A DNA stretch of 64,000 nt from Larix kaempferi (lineage: Eukaryota > Streptophyta > Pinopsida > Pinales > Pinaceae): contig BSBM01000059.1 of assembly GCA_027924585.1 (NCBI GenBank), forward strand, positions 1,302,001 through 1,366,000, read 5' to 3'. The notes beneath the pieces were generated by a model. That model was given only the letters and a program-made list of their open reading frames with translations, searched no databases and was not told the DNA's origin. Below, piece after piece: positions 44,430 through 57,700 of this stretch. How positions within the stretch are numbered: position 1 is the stretch's first letter; the number at the start of each line of letters is the position of its first letter. A program made the translations under genes and the position numbers.

Positions 44430-45960
44430 TAAAAATGAAGTGATCAATAGAATGTAGACTCATTCATATATGTTAAGTCTCAATTGAACAGATCCAAACA
44501 TGCCCCGAGAAGACACAATGAAACAAGAATCCCGACACGCCCTGGGAATATACAATGGAAAGAGAAGATACAATGGAACATACATATAGACATGTCCTGA
44601 GAAAATACAATGGAACAATGGATAATATGGAAAATGCAGCAATTTCCATTCATGTAGGTTCCTGTTAAAGTTAGTGCAGTTGCGAGACCCATTCTCAGAG
44701 AGATGGTACCCTAGTTAGTTAACTAGATTTTTTGTTCAATTTAACCAGGAAGACTAAAGAGTAAGACCCTAGAAGGTACCCTAGGGCCTGCAGCTGTCTC
44801 CTGGGGTTCTTCGTCGGGGACCAAGTAGGCTGATGCCATGGCAAAGTCCCTAGCATGTAGCTAGGGCCCCTATTTGTCTCTAGGGTATTCTCGTTCAGGA
44901 CCAGATAGTTTCTTGGTCACGAGGACCAAGCAGGTCTTGCAGGTTGAGATAGAAACCTCATGTTCCAGAACTAGGCAGATTCTTGGTCATGAGGACCAAG
45001 CAGTAGTTCCTGCAGTGAAATACCTGGTCATTAACTAGGTGGATCTTGGTCAGCGGGCCAAGATGATGATGTGGGATGCCCTCCTCTCCTGGGTCTTCAA
45101 GATGTTTGAGCTAGATAGTCTTCTCAATATATTGGCTATGCCTTGATGAAGCCACTAGCAATTGACCTAAGGAGTAGCCTGGAGGACCAAATGATCACAT
45201 CATCCAGTGTGGACCCTTCCTTATACAGTGATGATGAACTTTAAGGTTATATGGAACATTTGTACATTTGAGAGAGATCATTGGTTGTACCTTCCCCACC
45301 TTGGTTGATTAAGAATTGTCCTTACACCTTGTTGTTCTTGGTTTTGTGGTACTTTGTGTTATTTTTTTTTGTGCCACCATTGATGTTTTGGTCTTATGGG
45401 TATTATGGTTGTTTTCATACCTTTTGGTACACCCCTTGGTCCTAGGGGTTATGGGTCATGTACTCATTCTTGTTTTAATGATTTGACTTGTACCATGTGT
45501 TGGTCCTTATACCCTTACCTAATTAATTACATGTGTGGTGACATGACCCTAGTACCCACCTAAGACACTGTATTCATATTTATTTATAATTTGTGACTTT
45601 TATTATTTTGGTATCTTAACACTGGGATTCGACACTCTCCTGCTACATCTTGCGGGTTATCCTCTTACCCGAGTCGCAACCAAAAACCAAATTACTGTGG
45701 CCCATTCTCTTTACAACAACCCCCCTTTAAATTTCATGAGTGGGTTCTGCAGCCATGTCTATATCATCTCATCCCTCAAAATTCCCTTCATACACAGTCC
45801 AAAAATATCGAACGCCCACTCACACTACCCTCTCTAACTTCACTTCTCTACACTACTGAACTCACTCAACAACAATGGACAGGTCGGAGCTTATGGCATA
45901 TTCTTTTCTATACGCACGGGAGGAATTGGAGGTGGGCGAGTGTGGGAGTGGATAGAGATA
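44430..45960. other. Old retroelement tail-like repeats, no gene
   Basis: From 44760 to 45080 short phrases recur: 'tcttggtca(c/t)gaggaccaagcag' (44910 and 44982) and 'ctagggcc'. The texture resembles the post-pol tails of the copia elements at 11166-11847 and 40274-41697, so it may be a worn copia tail. From 45250 to 45960 I see no feature; it would be the leader of the minus-strand element whose primer site is at 45962. Confidence 0.35.
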
Positions 45961-45961
45961 A

Positions 45962-45976
45962 GCTCTGATACCAATT
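45962..45976 (-). other. Primer-binding site and LTR end of a minus-strand LTR element
   Basis: On the minus strand, CTCCTTCA is followed by AT and an exact TGGTATCAGAGC (45973-45962). This is an intact plant initiator-tRNA primer site, with the LTR lying above 45976. No coding sequence of the element is recognisable below it and the LTR's other end was not found. Confidence 0.6.
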
Positions 45977-48189
45977 GAAGGAGGGCGCAACGAATAATGA
46001 ACGGGCCCAATGCCCAGAACCTCCTTATCCATTTCATAAAACCAAATATTACATTTATAAATGTGGTTGATATCTGGAAAGATCCAGATCTAGAATTCTA
46101 CCGTTAACAATTTGTTGGGAAGGATAGGGCTTCATAAAGAAGCTATCTGACATTTACTACACCGTATACATTCATGTGATCTCACTACTTGAGGAGGAGG
46201 ATGTGGCTATTAGAATTAATTTCCAACAATATCTACGCTCCTAATTAAATATTGTTTCTAACTACGGTGGCCACAGATCCTAGCATATTTGTTTGCTCAA
46301 AACCCAACTTCAAAATAGAGCGAATCCCAATCAATGAAATTCACAAACTTCTATAGAAGAAACAAACTGCTACTATGTGAAAGAAACTAATGGTTATGTT
46401 CTGTTTATAAAACAACATGATTTTACCGTTCCGGGAATCCCCCAGACCCAAATTGGAGTTATGAATAGAAGCTTCTCTCTCCCTCACCCTCGGCCTAAGT
46501 CCTAATACCTACCAGATCGGCCTAATACAAGGGTGGAAGCAAGCGCAAGGGCCACCCAAAATCATGCTTGGAAGTATTCATTCGGTCATTCTAAAATAAA
46601 AAAACAAAGCATTCAGTAATTGATAATGACTACGCCATATGTGGCTTTCTCATTTTTCGATTGGAACACTCCACTCGTAGGTATGGATTGGCTCCTTTAT
46701 CCGATTTCTGGTATCACAACCTTGAGAAAACTCTCTTCCAAACAACATATTTAATTAGAAAGAAATAGTTAATACTTACCAATGTGAAGCAAAAGAAGGG
46801 GTTAAGTTTCTTGGCCATAGCCGTAGCTAACTGCAATAAAAATAAGCATTTCCATAGTCATGTTGGTTGCAGAGACCTCCAAAAAAAATGAAGGGATGGG
46901 ATGGGTTGTGGATGGGGTGGGTTGTGGGTTTCTGCTTCTTGGCCATAGCTGTCGTAAATTCCAACCAAAACAAGGGGTTTCCATAACAGTTTTTGTTGTT
47001 TCTTCTTGGAAACAGTCGCCCACGCTTGCAAGTAGCCATAGTCCTCCACCCTCGCAACCCTACAACCATCAACCCTCGCAACCCTAATGAAACATCGGTA
47101 AACCTAACCCAAAACAACTCTAATGCAACCTTGGTATAAATACTTAGAGGTGCTTGTGGAATCCTTGTTTAGCTATGTGGGTTTTATTTAAGTAGACTCA
47201 AAACCTAACCCAAAACCTAATTGTTATATGTTAGTTGTTATGGATACCTAGTTGCCATCATCAATTATCCATACTTTAGCTACATGTTATCACCGGCTTC
47301 TTTAGTTAAACTGATTGTGTGCCACAAATCAAATTTGGAACGATTGCCATATTAAACGGTTCAAGTGCGAGTTATCCATGCCTAGCTATATGTTGTCACC
47401 ATCCCTCTTCCCATTATTGCCACGAACTGCTAAGCCCATGCATCCACTACTAGTTATCCATTCATTAACTACCAGTTATTTTTATGACTGCCATAAAATC
47501 GACAGTACACTTGTATGATCTTCATGCAATCTTGGAAAAACATAAGAAGTAGTCCACCCCAAATTCTAAGATATAAACCCCACATAATAATTAATGAAAA
47601 AACGAATCACAATTATTTGCAAGATCCTTTACACATAGATGTATCAGTTATAAAAATAAAATAAAATTTACAACTATTAAAAAAATTAATTATAATCTTC
47701 AAATTAAAATTTTAACTTAAAAAACCTTTTAAAGGTCCAAACATCTATGTCTCTCTTTCCATTACAATCCTAAGTTAAAATGGATATACAATTGTAATTA
47801 AATTGCCAAATTCAAAGCCAATTGATCACCAACATACAATGTTCCTATGAGAACCATTGGAAGTTTGAAGAAAGAAAACATAGATGAGTATTATGTAAAT
47901 ATAGACTAACAATTAATCGCCATTACATCATACCCTCTAGCATTGCACCCTATCCTAAGCAAACGTGAATGAATAGTTGCATGAAGTGCATGAATCCGGA
48001 AAACTTCTCACTCACACATAATTAATATCGATCCTGTTGCTATTGAATTATTGCAGGGGGACGCTATTTAGGACTGTTTCGACAGTCAGGACTCTTAGGA
48101 CATACATTGTTCTTTGATTCTTCTACTCTTAGTAAATACATTGTTCTTCGATGAGTATGCACGGTAGCAATCACAAATGTTCAGTGGCT
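45977..48189. other. No gene seen; probably starts with an old LTR
   Basis: The first several hundred bases should be the LTR belonging to the primer site at 45962-45973. A phrase 'cttggccatagc(c/t)gt' occurs near 46810 and again near 46939, suggesting a 130-bp duplication. Open stretches at 46802-47117 overlap in several frames and carry no motif. Confidence 0.35.
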
Positions 48190-48960
48190 AATGCAAGAAT
48201 CAATAGGTAGTGAACTCGGTCCAATGCAGAGGTGTATGTATCGAATCCAAGAAAACTCAGACTGCTATTTTCCTGAGTTCAAGATCTTGTTCTTAAGCCT
48301 ATGTAACTATGCCTTCTTTCAAAAATTGGTGCATCTGCTCCAGAGCTTCCCCACGTCACTCGAGTTAGAGACACTCAAAGGAACTGAGCTTCTCCTACAA
48401 TCTCAATTCTTCGACACCTTACCTCTTTTTTAAACTCTGTTCTAAAACATGGCAAGAAGACAAGCTTAGCATTTGAGGCCTTGTCAGTTTCTCCAACCCC
48501 TGTATTATTTTTTAACTCCCACGTCGATCAACCTCCATCCTCTCCAAAACTACTAGCCTATAGAGACTTGGCAGCTCATCAAATTCATAAAATATCCGAT
48601 GTTTAGTTCTTGAAGCTTTGCAAGATTATAAAGCCCTAGTATTATCGTAATTGATAACAAATAACCAATTAAGCGTTATTAGGGTTGGCCGTAGGATTCC
48701 AACCTCCAACAAATCTTTACAATCTTTAATCAACGCCCAGAACCATCACAACAATTTGGCCCATTCACTTGAAGAACACACGCAGGAATAAAAATGCCCA
48801 TGTTGTAATATTTTATCCCCTTGCAATGCTTGAGGTTCACTGATTGAATAGACTCTATGGCCACAGTGGAATACAAACTCAGGCCCAAATCTAAGAAAGT
48901 CGACCATATGGCAGAGAAATAACAAACCAGATATAAATTATTCAAACGACCTGCAATCTA
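48190..48960 (-). pseudogene. Leucine-rich-repeat remnant of plant NBS-LRR (TNL-like) type
   Basis: Minus-strand translation in shifting frames gives LRR-style pieces: SIQSVNLKHCKGIK (about 48880-48820), GLYNLAKLQELNIGY, then DELPSLYRLVVLERMEVD (about 48600-48530), GLEKLTRPQMLSLSSCHVLE (about 48500-48440) and GVEELRL (about 48420). The alternation of 'L..L..L.L..C..L..LPSL' with 'GLEKLT.LQ.L.L' is that of the LRR domain in plant TIR-NBS-LRR resistance proteins, and I recall similar wording in conifer TNLs. Repeated stops and frameshifts show it is dead. I found no NBS or TIR domain on the upstream side (49-53 kb). In life such a domain detects pathogen effectors inside the cell. Confidence 0.5.
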
Positions 48961-49470
48961 GGAGGATGTTAGGGTTCACGAGACCATAAAAATAGTAACT
49001 ATTTGAATAATCCAGCAGACGAAGAAACACAACCATTGATCAACCAAATGACGGTGGATTTGCATAGACCGTTAGGATTTTATATCTGAGAATGAAAATG
49101 AGATTAACTCTTGTGAAACAATAAATAAAATACCCAGAGGAATAAATAGACTGCAAAACACATGAAAATGCTCCATCATCTCTGAAAAACGCCCCAGCAT
49201 TTATAAATTAGCCATAACAATGAATTCGTATGCCGTAGACTTCATAAAATCGGATGGAAAAGCAACAACGTATAAATTCTTTTTGAAAAGCTTGTCTAAT
49301 TAACTTTACATGTATTTCTCTCCTATGCATAGAACTTTAGATCACTTGTTGAGAGGATTATATCAAGCCACTCACAAATCATGTTTTTCTCTAATCGATA
49401 AGTTATGGGCATTCAAGTAGTTTATTAGGTCATAAATATTGAAAACATTTCTATCCATTGTCTGGTCAAC

Positions 49471-49582
49471 AATAACTTGCAACAAGTATCCTGGAAACCA
49501 TCCAAGAAATAACTTGCAACAAGTATCCTGGAAACCATCCAAGAAATAACTTGCAACAAGTATCCTGGAAACCATCCAAGAA
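49471..49582. repeat. Three-copy 37-bp tandem repeat
   Basis: Three perfect or near-perfect units 'aataacttgcaacaagtatc...ccatccaag' start at 49471, 49508 and 49545. High identity implies recent expansion. Confidence 0.95.
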
Positions 49583-49987
49583 ATATTGTGGTTTGTGTGC
49601 TACCAAATAACTAATTAGAAGATGCAAAATTGCATTGTAGGTAGCTAGCAGCAATGTCATATGCAAGTATCTAACCGAACCCATAATTCACTCTAGTCCA
49701 TACTTAAATAATACCACACGGGCACCAATCCAAATTTAATAAAAAGAACTCCCACACACAACTCTCCAGCTCTCCAACTCTTGTAGACCTACTGGCCTGC
49801 AATATTTGAAGGAAATAGATGTAAAGAATTATACCATTCAAAACTCCTAAAGAAAGTGGGAACTATAATCAAATCAAAACAATGCAGAAGGTGATCAAGG
49901 TGAAGCATGAAACTTAGTAGTTAAGATCTTCCATCGGTGCAAAAATCCCTTTGCAATGTAATCAACAGTTATTGTTGATTACAGTCA

Positions 49988-50083
49988 CATTGGTTGTTGG
50001 AAAAACCAATGGTACTGAAGTATCCATTGGAACTATCCAATGGTAAGGAACTATCCATTGGTTGTTGGAAAAACCAATGGTAA
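49988..50083. repeat. Twin hairpin repeat with CCAAT motifs
   Basis: The 25-bp phrase 'ttggttgttggaaaaacc' plus 'aatggta' occurs at 49990 and again at 50059. Each copy can fold, TTGGTT pairing with AACCAA, and the segment between also holds 'tccattgga' and 'tccaatgg'. Confidence 0.7.
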
Positions 50084-50089
50084 TGAACA

Positions 50090-53000
50090 GAAATATAATG
50101 AAATGAACCTTTTATTATTACCCTTGGAAGGCCAAGCGAGATTTATGGGAGATCATCAAAATGATAAAAACAGAGTACATAAGATTTAAACAGCTCAATC
50201 TGGTTGTCTAAGATATCTAACATGCAATTATAAAAATTATACAGCACTCAAACTACATTGTAAATAAATATATTGAATAAAAAGTTTTATCTCTGCCCAT
50301 ACTAGAAAGAAGTAATTTTTTTGTCTCCAATAACTCCTTGAGAAGGCTTCCTACATAGCTGAAAATTTTAGCAACATCTTCAGATCCCTGGACTGATGCA
50401 TTGAATGCTTCTCTTATTTAGTCACATCTATAATAATTTAATGACACTTGAGTTTCATCTTGGATTGCTGGTTCATCACATGGGATACATTTGCATTCTC
50501 TTCATGAACATAAATTTGGAATAAAATTTTGGGTCGAGGAAAAAATACTATGAACACCTCTATGACAGAACAAAATGGTCTTCGAAGGCCAGTGAGACCT
50601 CCAAAATTAATTCCTGAAAGATGAAAAAAGCCTAAGCGTCATCTCCTTATTAGTATTATTAGTTGATAGGAATTCCTACTTGAACACCATCCTCCAGTTG
50701 GGGCAATAATATGACAGGTACACAACAAGTTTAAGAATGTCTTTGCAACAAGCTCCAGTAATTAGCATAAATAAATTCCTTGCTGCAAAAAGGAAACTCA
50801 CATTTCTAGATTCTTGAGACGGATTGACATTTTTAATCTTTGTGTAACATTTAGATAGCGACAAGCAAATTCCCAAATCAGATTCTTATTTCTTTATGAA
50901 TTTCCCCATCAACACTATTATCTATGATGCTTTATTTTTCTCATGCCAATTTTGACAAATTGGACTTGAAATAGATTTTAAAAAATAACCTCCTAGTGGT
51001 TAGTAGGTGACAAATGTGAGTTGCAGATCTCAATGTTGAGATCTCCTCTATTACAAAATATATGTCATAATAACAAGCTAAGTGTTTCCACCAATGGTGA
51101 TTCTGTGTCACAAGAATTTGAATCTATTCAAACTTACAGGGCCTAGTTTGGTTGTATGCTAGTGAATGGCTTGTTCTCTACAACACCAATAACCTCAATC
51201 ATGTTGTCCGTGATGCTCAACTAAAAGAAAAGCCTTTACAAGAAGAAGCTACAAAATCCTATGTGAACAACAAAGAGAATTATAACAAGTTGAAGAAGAA
51301 AGGGTGTTTCAAAATGATCAGGTTTCTCAACTAAACCCCCTAACAAGGTCAAGTGCATAGGAAAATGTTTACTCCAATTTTGTTTGGAAGACTGAGCTAA
51401 AACTCCTCTAGAAAATCATCAAAGGATACCACTATATAATCACAATTGTAGTCTCTCAATTGTCACACTTCATGCTCTCACATATTTATGGCCTCAAAAG
51501 ATCATCTCCCTATAGAAAATGTCTACTAATTCCTGGCCTTTCTTGTGTAACAGAACAATAGCCCTAATTCTTGGCCGTTCTTGTGTATCAGAACAGTAGC
51601 CCATACAACCCAAGCGTTGTAAACTTGTACTTGGTTCATATGTTTGATTCCCTATAGTGACTCACAGACCTTGATATTCTCAATTAGTTTTATTATCACA
51701 GAAATAAGACCAAACTTAAGTTACTGTTCATGCAGACTAAACCTTCTTAGACTAGCAAAGAAATGTAGGTATAAAGTATTTTTTCATCAACTATATACAA
51801 GAGTTGAAACCAGATAAGTGAGGGAAAACATCATAATGTTCTTTGGGCTAAGGATAGAGAATGATGCATTTTGGTAAATTTCTAGGTTAGTAAAGAAGTT
51901 CCAAAACAATTATTCACTGACATGAATTACCTCCCAGCAATCCAGCTTATCATTGGGAAGAAAACATACAAAAATACCCTAGAAAGAAATACACCCAACT
52001 GGAAAAGTAATTTTAGGCACCTTAAAAAGAGGTTAGAAAACACGTAAGAGGATTAATTAGATAGGGTGATCTTCGTTGCCCATATTATCATTAAAATATT
52101 GTAGTCAACATAAAAATCATTAAGATTACTACATGAGAGAGTTCATCCAACATATCAAGTGAATCTCAGAATTCATCTTAAAAAAGGTTCACTTAAGTTG
52201 GCTTGTTTGTGATTACACACTTAATCAAAGATAATATAGTGAAGAATAGCTTACTTTGAATAAACAATTATCAGCAAATGAGATAATTTTATGAGTTGAT
52301 AACATGAAGAGAAAATCCTGGTTCATTTTGTGCAGAGCATTCCCAACTAAAGGAGGTTTCATAAAATGAGATTAACATATGAAAATTGCATGCTTTCAAG
52401 AACATAGGGAAAAATCAACAAAGATTACTAAGAAATCATGAGATCACTATCTCGACTAACTTTTTTACACAATGTCCAAAAAGACAAATTAATGTATTTA
52501 CACTATAGTTGGTTGGATTTGGATGATATTCTTTCAAACTCTTGGTAGTTTGATATTTCTAAGACAAAGGTAACATTTATTGGATTAGAGGAACTCTTCT
52601 TTGCTCCTAAATAAAGTTCAAGATTAGGTATATTCAGATCTGGCCACTCGATGTTTCTCTAGTTGAGGTAACAAATTGACCATCAATAGGGTTCAAAAGA
52701 GATTTTTTTAGAACCAATTGTCCTATCCTCATTATTCTATTAATTTCTAGTCTAAGATCATTGACAATGAGGCCTTTGTTTGTTATACTTTTAGTTCAAT
52801 TTCCTGAAGATAACTCTTCTCCAAAGTACTATCTTCTATCAATTCGTCAGAAGCAATTTGTGTATCTAAAATTATATAGGAAGATTCAATGAATTCTTTA
52901 GCCTTCAAATCTCCTTAAGAAGGTTTCCATGCCTTTTATTTTAGTACAAACATGAACAAAAAAGATGAGACAATACGACAAACATGAGATAGAAAGAACA

Positions 53001-53537
53001 TCCAGGACCTACTGCGAAGTCAACTAACACATGCAATGATGACATATACAGGTTGATTACTATATCGTGCCGAAAATCTTCCAAAATGATATAAATATAT
53101 AAGGAGAAACTAACCTCTGCATAAACCACAGACCCAAGGAACACTGAGCAAATGCAGATTAACCACTCAGCCACTGTCAAATTGCAATCAAAACCAAGAT
53201 TCATGCAAATACCTTCATGTGGGCATTCGGTGAATCACTGAGGAATTATATACGGACAAAATTGTTCCCCATTAGCCCTAATTCGATGAAATATGAACCA
53301 TTTTTTATAATAATAATAAATATTCACATAACAAATTGGGGCCGAATTCGAGCTAAATAACTAAACTGAAAACCTCTATCACTGCAAATTGAGTGGTAAG
53401 GGAATTTTCAATGTGGATTTGACAGGAAGTGGAAATTTGGGGTGAATTTAACCGTATCCTCGATTAAATGAAATATGTAAGATGAAATAACTGATCGAGG
53501 CCTCCATTATTGAAAATCGAGGACTAAAGAAAGGGTT
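50090..53537. other. No gene seen
   Basis: About 3.4 kb without recognisable coding sequence. A 38-bp diverged duplication ('ctaattcctggcctttcttg') lies at 51526 and 51564. Open stretches such as 51152-51334 and minus 50676-50876 lack motifs. Intron sequence of the LRR gene remnant could lie here, but nothing shows it. Confidence 0.4.
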
Positions 53538-53655
53538 TAACATGAATTTTACTAGAAATCGGGGGCGAGCGAAGGGTTTAACTGGAATTTTACTGGAAAT
53601 TGGGGGCGAAGGAAAGATTTAACAAGAATTTAACTGGAAATCGGGAGGCAAAATG
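53538..53655. repeat. Three-copy 41-bp tandem repeat
   Basis: Units of the form 'gggtttaactggaatttta' plus 'ctggaaatcgggggcgaa' repeat three times with increasing divergence. Confidence 0.8.
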
Positions 53656-54714
53656 AATATTTAGAGGGCGAAATTTATTTTTTTCCCTCGCTCATTAATT
53701 TCCACGGAAGGCAATTTGATTCCTTATTATTATTTGTTTAATAAATATAGGACTAAAGTATTACATTTAAAAAAACAATTTAATGTTAAAATTCGCCCAT
53801 TAAATATTTATAACCCCCTTAATTTCGCCCATGGGCTAAATTTCACCCCTAAAATTTTCCATGTTTCCAACCATTAATATAAACATCATCTCATCAACAG
53901 ATAGTAACCACACATATAAATTGTATCCAAAACCATACACACTCACACATACACACACATGTACACCATAAATTTTCATATCACAATAGAACAAGACATA
54001 GAGGCAAGGAAAAATAGACATCCCGATGATTATATATAAAGTGAAGAAAAATATGATATCACATATTATTCGCTTCGAACCATTTTTTTGCCTAAAATTG
54101 TTATATCATTAAATCTCTATATATAACATGTTATTCAATCTATATTTTTAAAAGCATATCAACCATGGTTTTCATCTCTCAATCAACTTCATGAATTGTT
54201 TACATTTTTAATCTAAAAGTAAATTTAATACCAGCATAGATCCATCTTAAACCCGTATTTATCAAGCACCGAGAGGGATCCAATTTCTTGAGGTGTATTT
54301 CTTTTTTTTAAATTTAAACTCAAGAAATTTGATCTCTCTTGATTGAAAGATCCGGGTTTAAGTTTTAAGTTTTTATTTTATAAACGAACATCTATTTTTT
54401 AATTACTTTTCATAATATTTTATTTTATGAACCAACATGGTTTTTTTTTTTAAATACTTTCCATAATTTTTTATTTTATGAGCCGACATGAATATTTTTA
54501 ATTATTTTGTTACATCAAAAACGTTACAACATCTCCCCCATACTGGGCTGTAGAGCACCTCGTTTCACTCGGTGCAATAACATGCTTGATAGTATCCCCT
54601 CGTAAACATGTCTAAAAGAATATTATCATAAATATAGTTTTTAACATATTAATCATATCATTGGTATAATAATCGCAAAGCTTACAAAGCTTTGTTGGAT
54701 TCATGTTATCCAAG
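53656..54714. other. No gene seen; AT-rich flank of the satellite
   Basis: AT-rich sequence. Near 54270-54520 a phrase 'ttttattttatgaaccaacatg' recurs as 'ttttattttatgagccgacatg', a small local duplication. Confidence 0.5.
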
Positions 54715-57700
54715 TCCCTGCAGGAGGCAACGGAACTCAATTTCGTTACTTGGATTGGTTTTTATGCCCCTTGTTGAATTTTCGTCCGGTATCCTTGAAT
54801 GGCCTTGGGAAGAGAGTTGAAATTTGCAATAAATCAAAAAATGAGGCTTAGATGGGAAAATTGTCAATTTCGATGGATTCTTGACATCCGAACACCTCTA
54901 GGGACACCCCTGTCCGATGACTTCGTGGACCAAACATTATTTATTTTGATGGTTTTCTACAATTGGGTTTTGATCAAAGACGTGCAGTGCAACTTTTGCA
55001 CAATGGGATAAGATGTTCTAAATGTGCGAAATGAGTGCATGGGCATCGTGGTACTCTCACCATTTCCTAGATACACCTGCAAGATGTAGCATAACTAAAT
55101 TCCATTGCTCAGTTTGGTTTTTATGCTACCTGTTGAAATTTGTCTTGTTTCCCTGAATGGCCATGGGAAGCAAGATGAAACTCGCAATAACTCGAAAACC
55201 ATGGATCCAATGGACAAATCGTCAATTTCCTTGGATTCGTGGCATCTAGGTATCACTAGGGACACCCTTGTCATGTGGCTTCATGGACCAAAAGTTGTCT
55301 ATTTTGATGGTTTTCTAAACTAGGGTTTTGCTAAGTGACATGCAATGCATTTTCTGCACGATATGCTAAGATTTTGAAAAATGTGTCGAGTGAGTGCATG
55401 GGCATCGTAGTCATCTCGTCCTTTCCCAAACACACTTGCAAGAGGCAACGCAACTTAATTCCGTTGCTTGATTTTGTTTTTATGCCCCCGATTGAAATTT
55501 GTTTGGTGTCCCTAAATGGCCTTGGGAAGCGAGACGAAACTCGCAATAACTCGAAAACTGTGGCTCCGATGGACAAACAATCAATTCTGTTGGATTTGTG
55601 ACATCTGAGTACCACTAGGGACACCCTTTCCCGGTGGCTTCATGGACCGAAAGTTGTATATTTTGATGGTTTTCTAACCTAGGGTTTGCTAAAGTGGCGT
55701 GCAATGCAATTTCTGCACGATAGGCTAAGATTTTGAAAAATGTACCGAGTGAGTGTGTGGGCATCGCAGTCATCTCATCCTTGGCCAAACACACTTGCAG
55801 GAGGAAACGAAACTCAATTCCGTTGCATGGTTTGGTTTTTATAACCCCGGTTTCAATTTGCCTGGTGTCCTTGAATGGCCTTGGGAAGCAAGATGAGACT
55901 CACAATAATTTGAAAACCATGGCTCTGATGGACAAAATGTCAATTCCGTTGGATTCATGACATTCGAATACCACCAGGGACACCCCTGTCTGGTGGCTTC
56001 ATGGACCGAAAGTTTTATATTTTGTCAGTTTTCTAAAATAGTTTTTTTCTTAGTGACATGTAGTGCAATATCTGCACCATAGACTAAAACTTTGAAAAAT
56101 GTACCGAGTGAGTGTGTGGGCATTGCAGTCATCTCGTCCTTTCCAAAACACACTCGGAGGAGGCAACGAAACTAAATTTTGTTGCTCAGTTTGGTTTTTA
56201 TGCCCCCAGTTGAAATTTGCCTAGTGTCCCTGAATGGCCTTGGGAAGCGATATGAAACTCGCAATAACTCAAAAACCGTTGCTTCGATGGACAAAACATC
56301 AGTTCCATTGGATTCGTGACATCTGAGTACCACTAGGGCCACCCTTTTCCGGTGGCTTCATGGAACGAAAGTTGTCTATTTTGACGGTTTTCTAAACTAG
56401 GGTTTTGCTAAGTGACGTGTAATGCAATTTTTGCACAATAGGCTAAGATTTTGAAAAATGTGTCGAGCGAGTGCATGGGCATCGTAGTCATCTTTCCCTT
56501 GACGAAACACACATGCAGGAGGCAACATAACACAATCCCGTTGCTCGGTTTGGTTTTTATGCCACTAGTTGAAATTTTCCTAGTGTCCCTGAATGGACTT
56601 GGGAAGCGAGATGAAACTCTCCATAACTCGAAAACCATGGCTACGATGGAAAAAACGTCGATTCCATTGGATTCGTGACATCCGAGTACCATTAGGGACA
56701 ACCCTTTCAGGTGGCTTCATGGACCGAAAGTTGTCTATTTTGACAATTTTCTAAAATAGGGTTTTGTTAAGTGATGTGCAGAGTACAATTTCAGCATGAT
56801 AGGCTACTATTTTTAAAAATGTGTTGAGCGAATGCATGGGAATCACAGTCATCTCTCCCTTGCCCGAACACAATTGTAGGAGGCAATGGAACTCAATTCC
56901 GTTGCTTGGTTTGGGTTTTATGCCCCTAGTTGAAATTTGCGCGGTGTCCTTGAATGGCCTTGGGAAGCGAGATGAAACTCACCATAAATTGAAAATCAAG
57001 GCTCCAATGGACAAACCATTAACTTTGTTGAATTCGTGACACTCAAGTACCGCTAGGAACACCCTTGTCCAATGGCTCCATTGACCAAACGTTGTCTATT
57101 TTTTACGGTTTTCGAAACTAGGGTCTTTCTCGGTGACATGCATTACAATTTTTGCACTATAGTCCTATATTTTGAAAAATGTGGGGACCGAGTGCATGGG
57201 CATCACATTCATCTTTCCCTTTCCTAAACACACTTGCAGGAGGCCACATAACGCAATTTCGTTGCTTGGTTTGGGTTTTATGCTCCTGGTTGAAATTTGT
57301 CCGGTCTCCCTAAATTGCCTTGGGAAGCGAGATGAAACTCCCCATAACTCAAAAATCGACTCTCCAATGGACAAACTGTCAGTTTCATTGGATTCATGAC
57401 ATCCGAATATAACTAGGAACACCCCTATTCGGTGGCTTCATTGACTGAACCTTGTCTATTTTGACAGTTTTCTAAAATATGGTTTTGCATAGTGATATGC
57501 AGTGCAATTTCTGCACCATAGGCTAAGATTTTGAAAAATGTTGGGAGCGACTGTGTGGACATCGTGGTCATCTCATCCTTTCCCAAACACACCTACAGGA
57601 GGCAACGGAACTCAATTACGTTGCTCGATTTGGTTTTTATGCCCCCTGATTGAAATTTGCATGGTGTCCCTGAATAGCCTTGGGAAGCGAGATGAAACTC

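Noticed and set aside
49471-49582. CRISPR-like direct repeats
   Set aside because: The units are contiguous without spacers and the sequence is a plant genome; it is a plain tandem repeat. No CRISPR array was seen anywhere.
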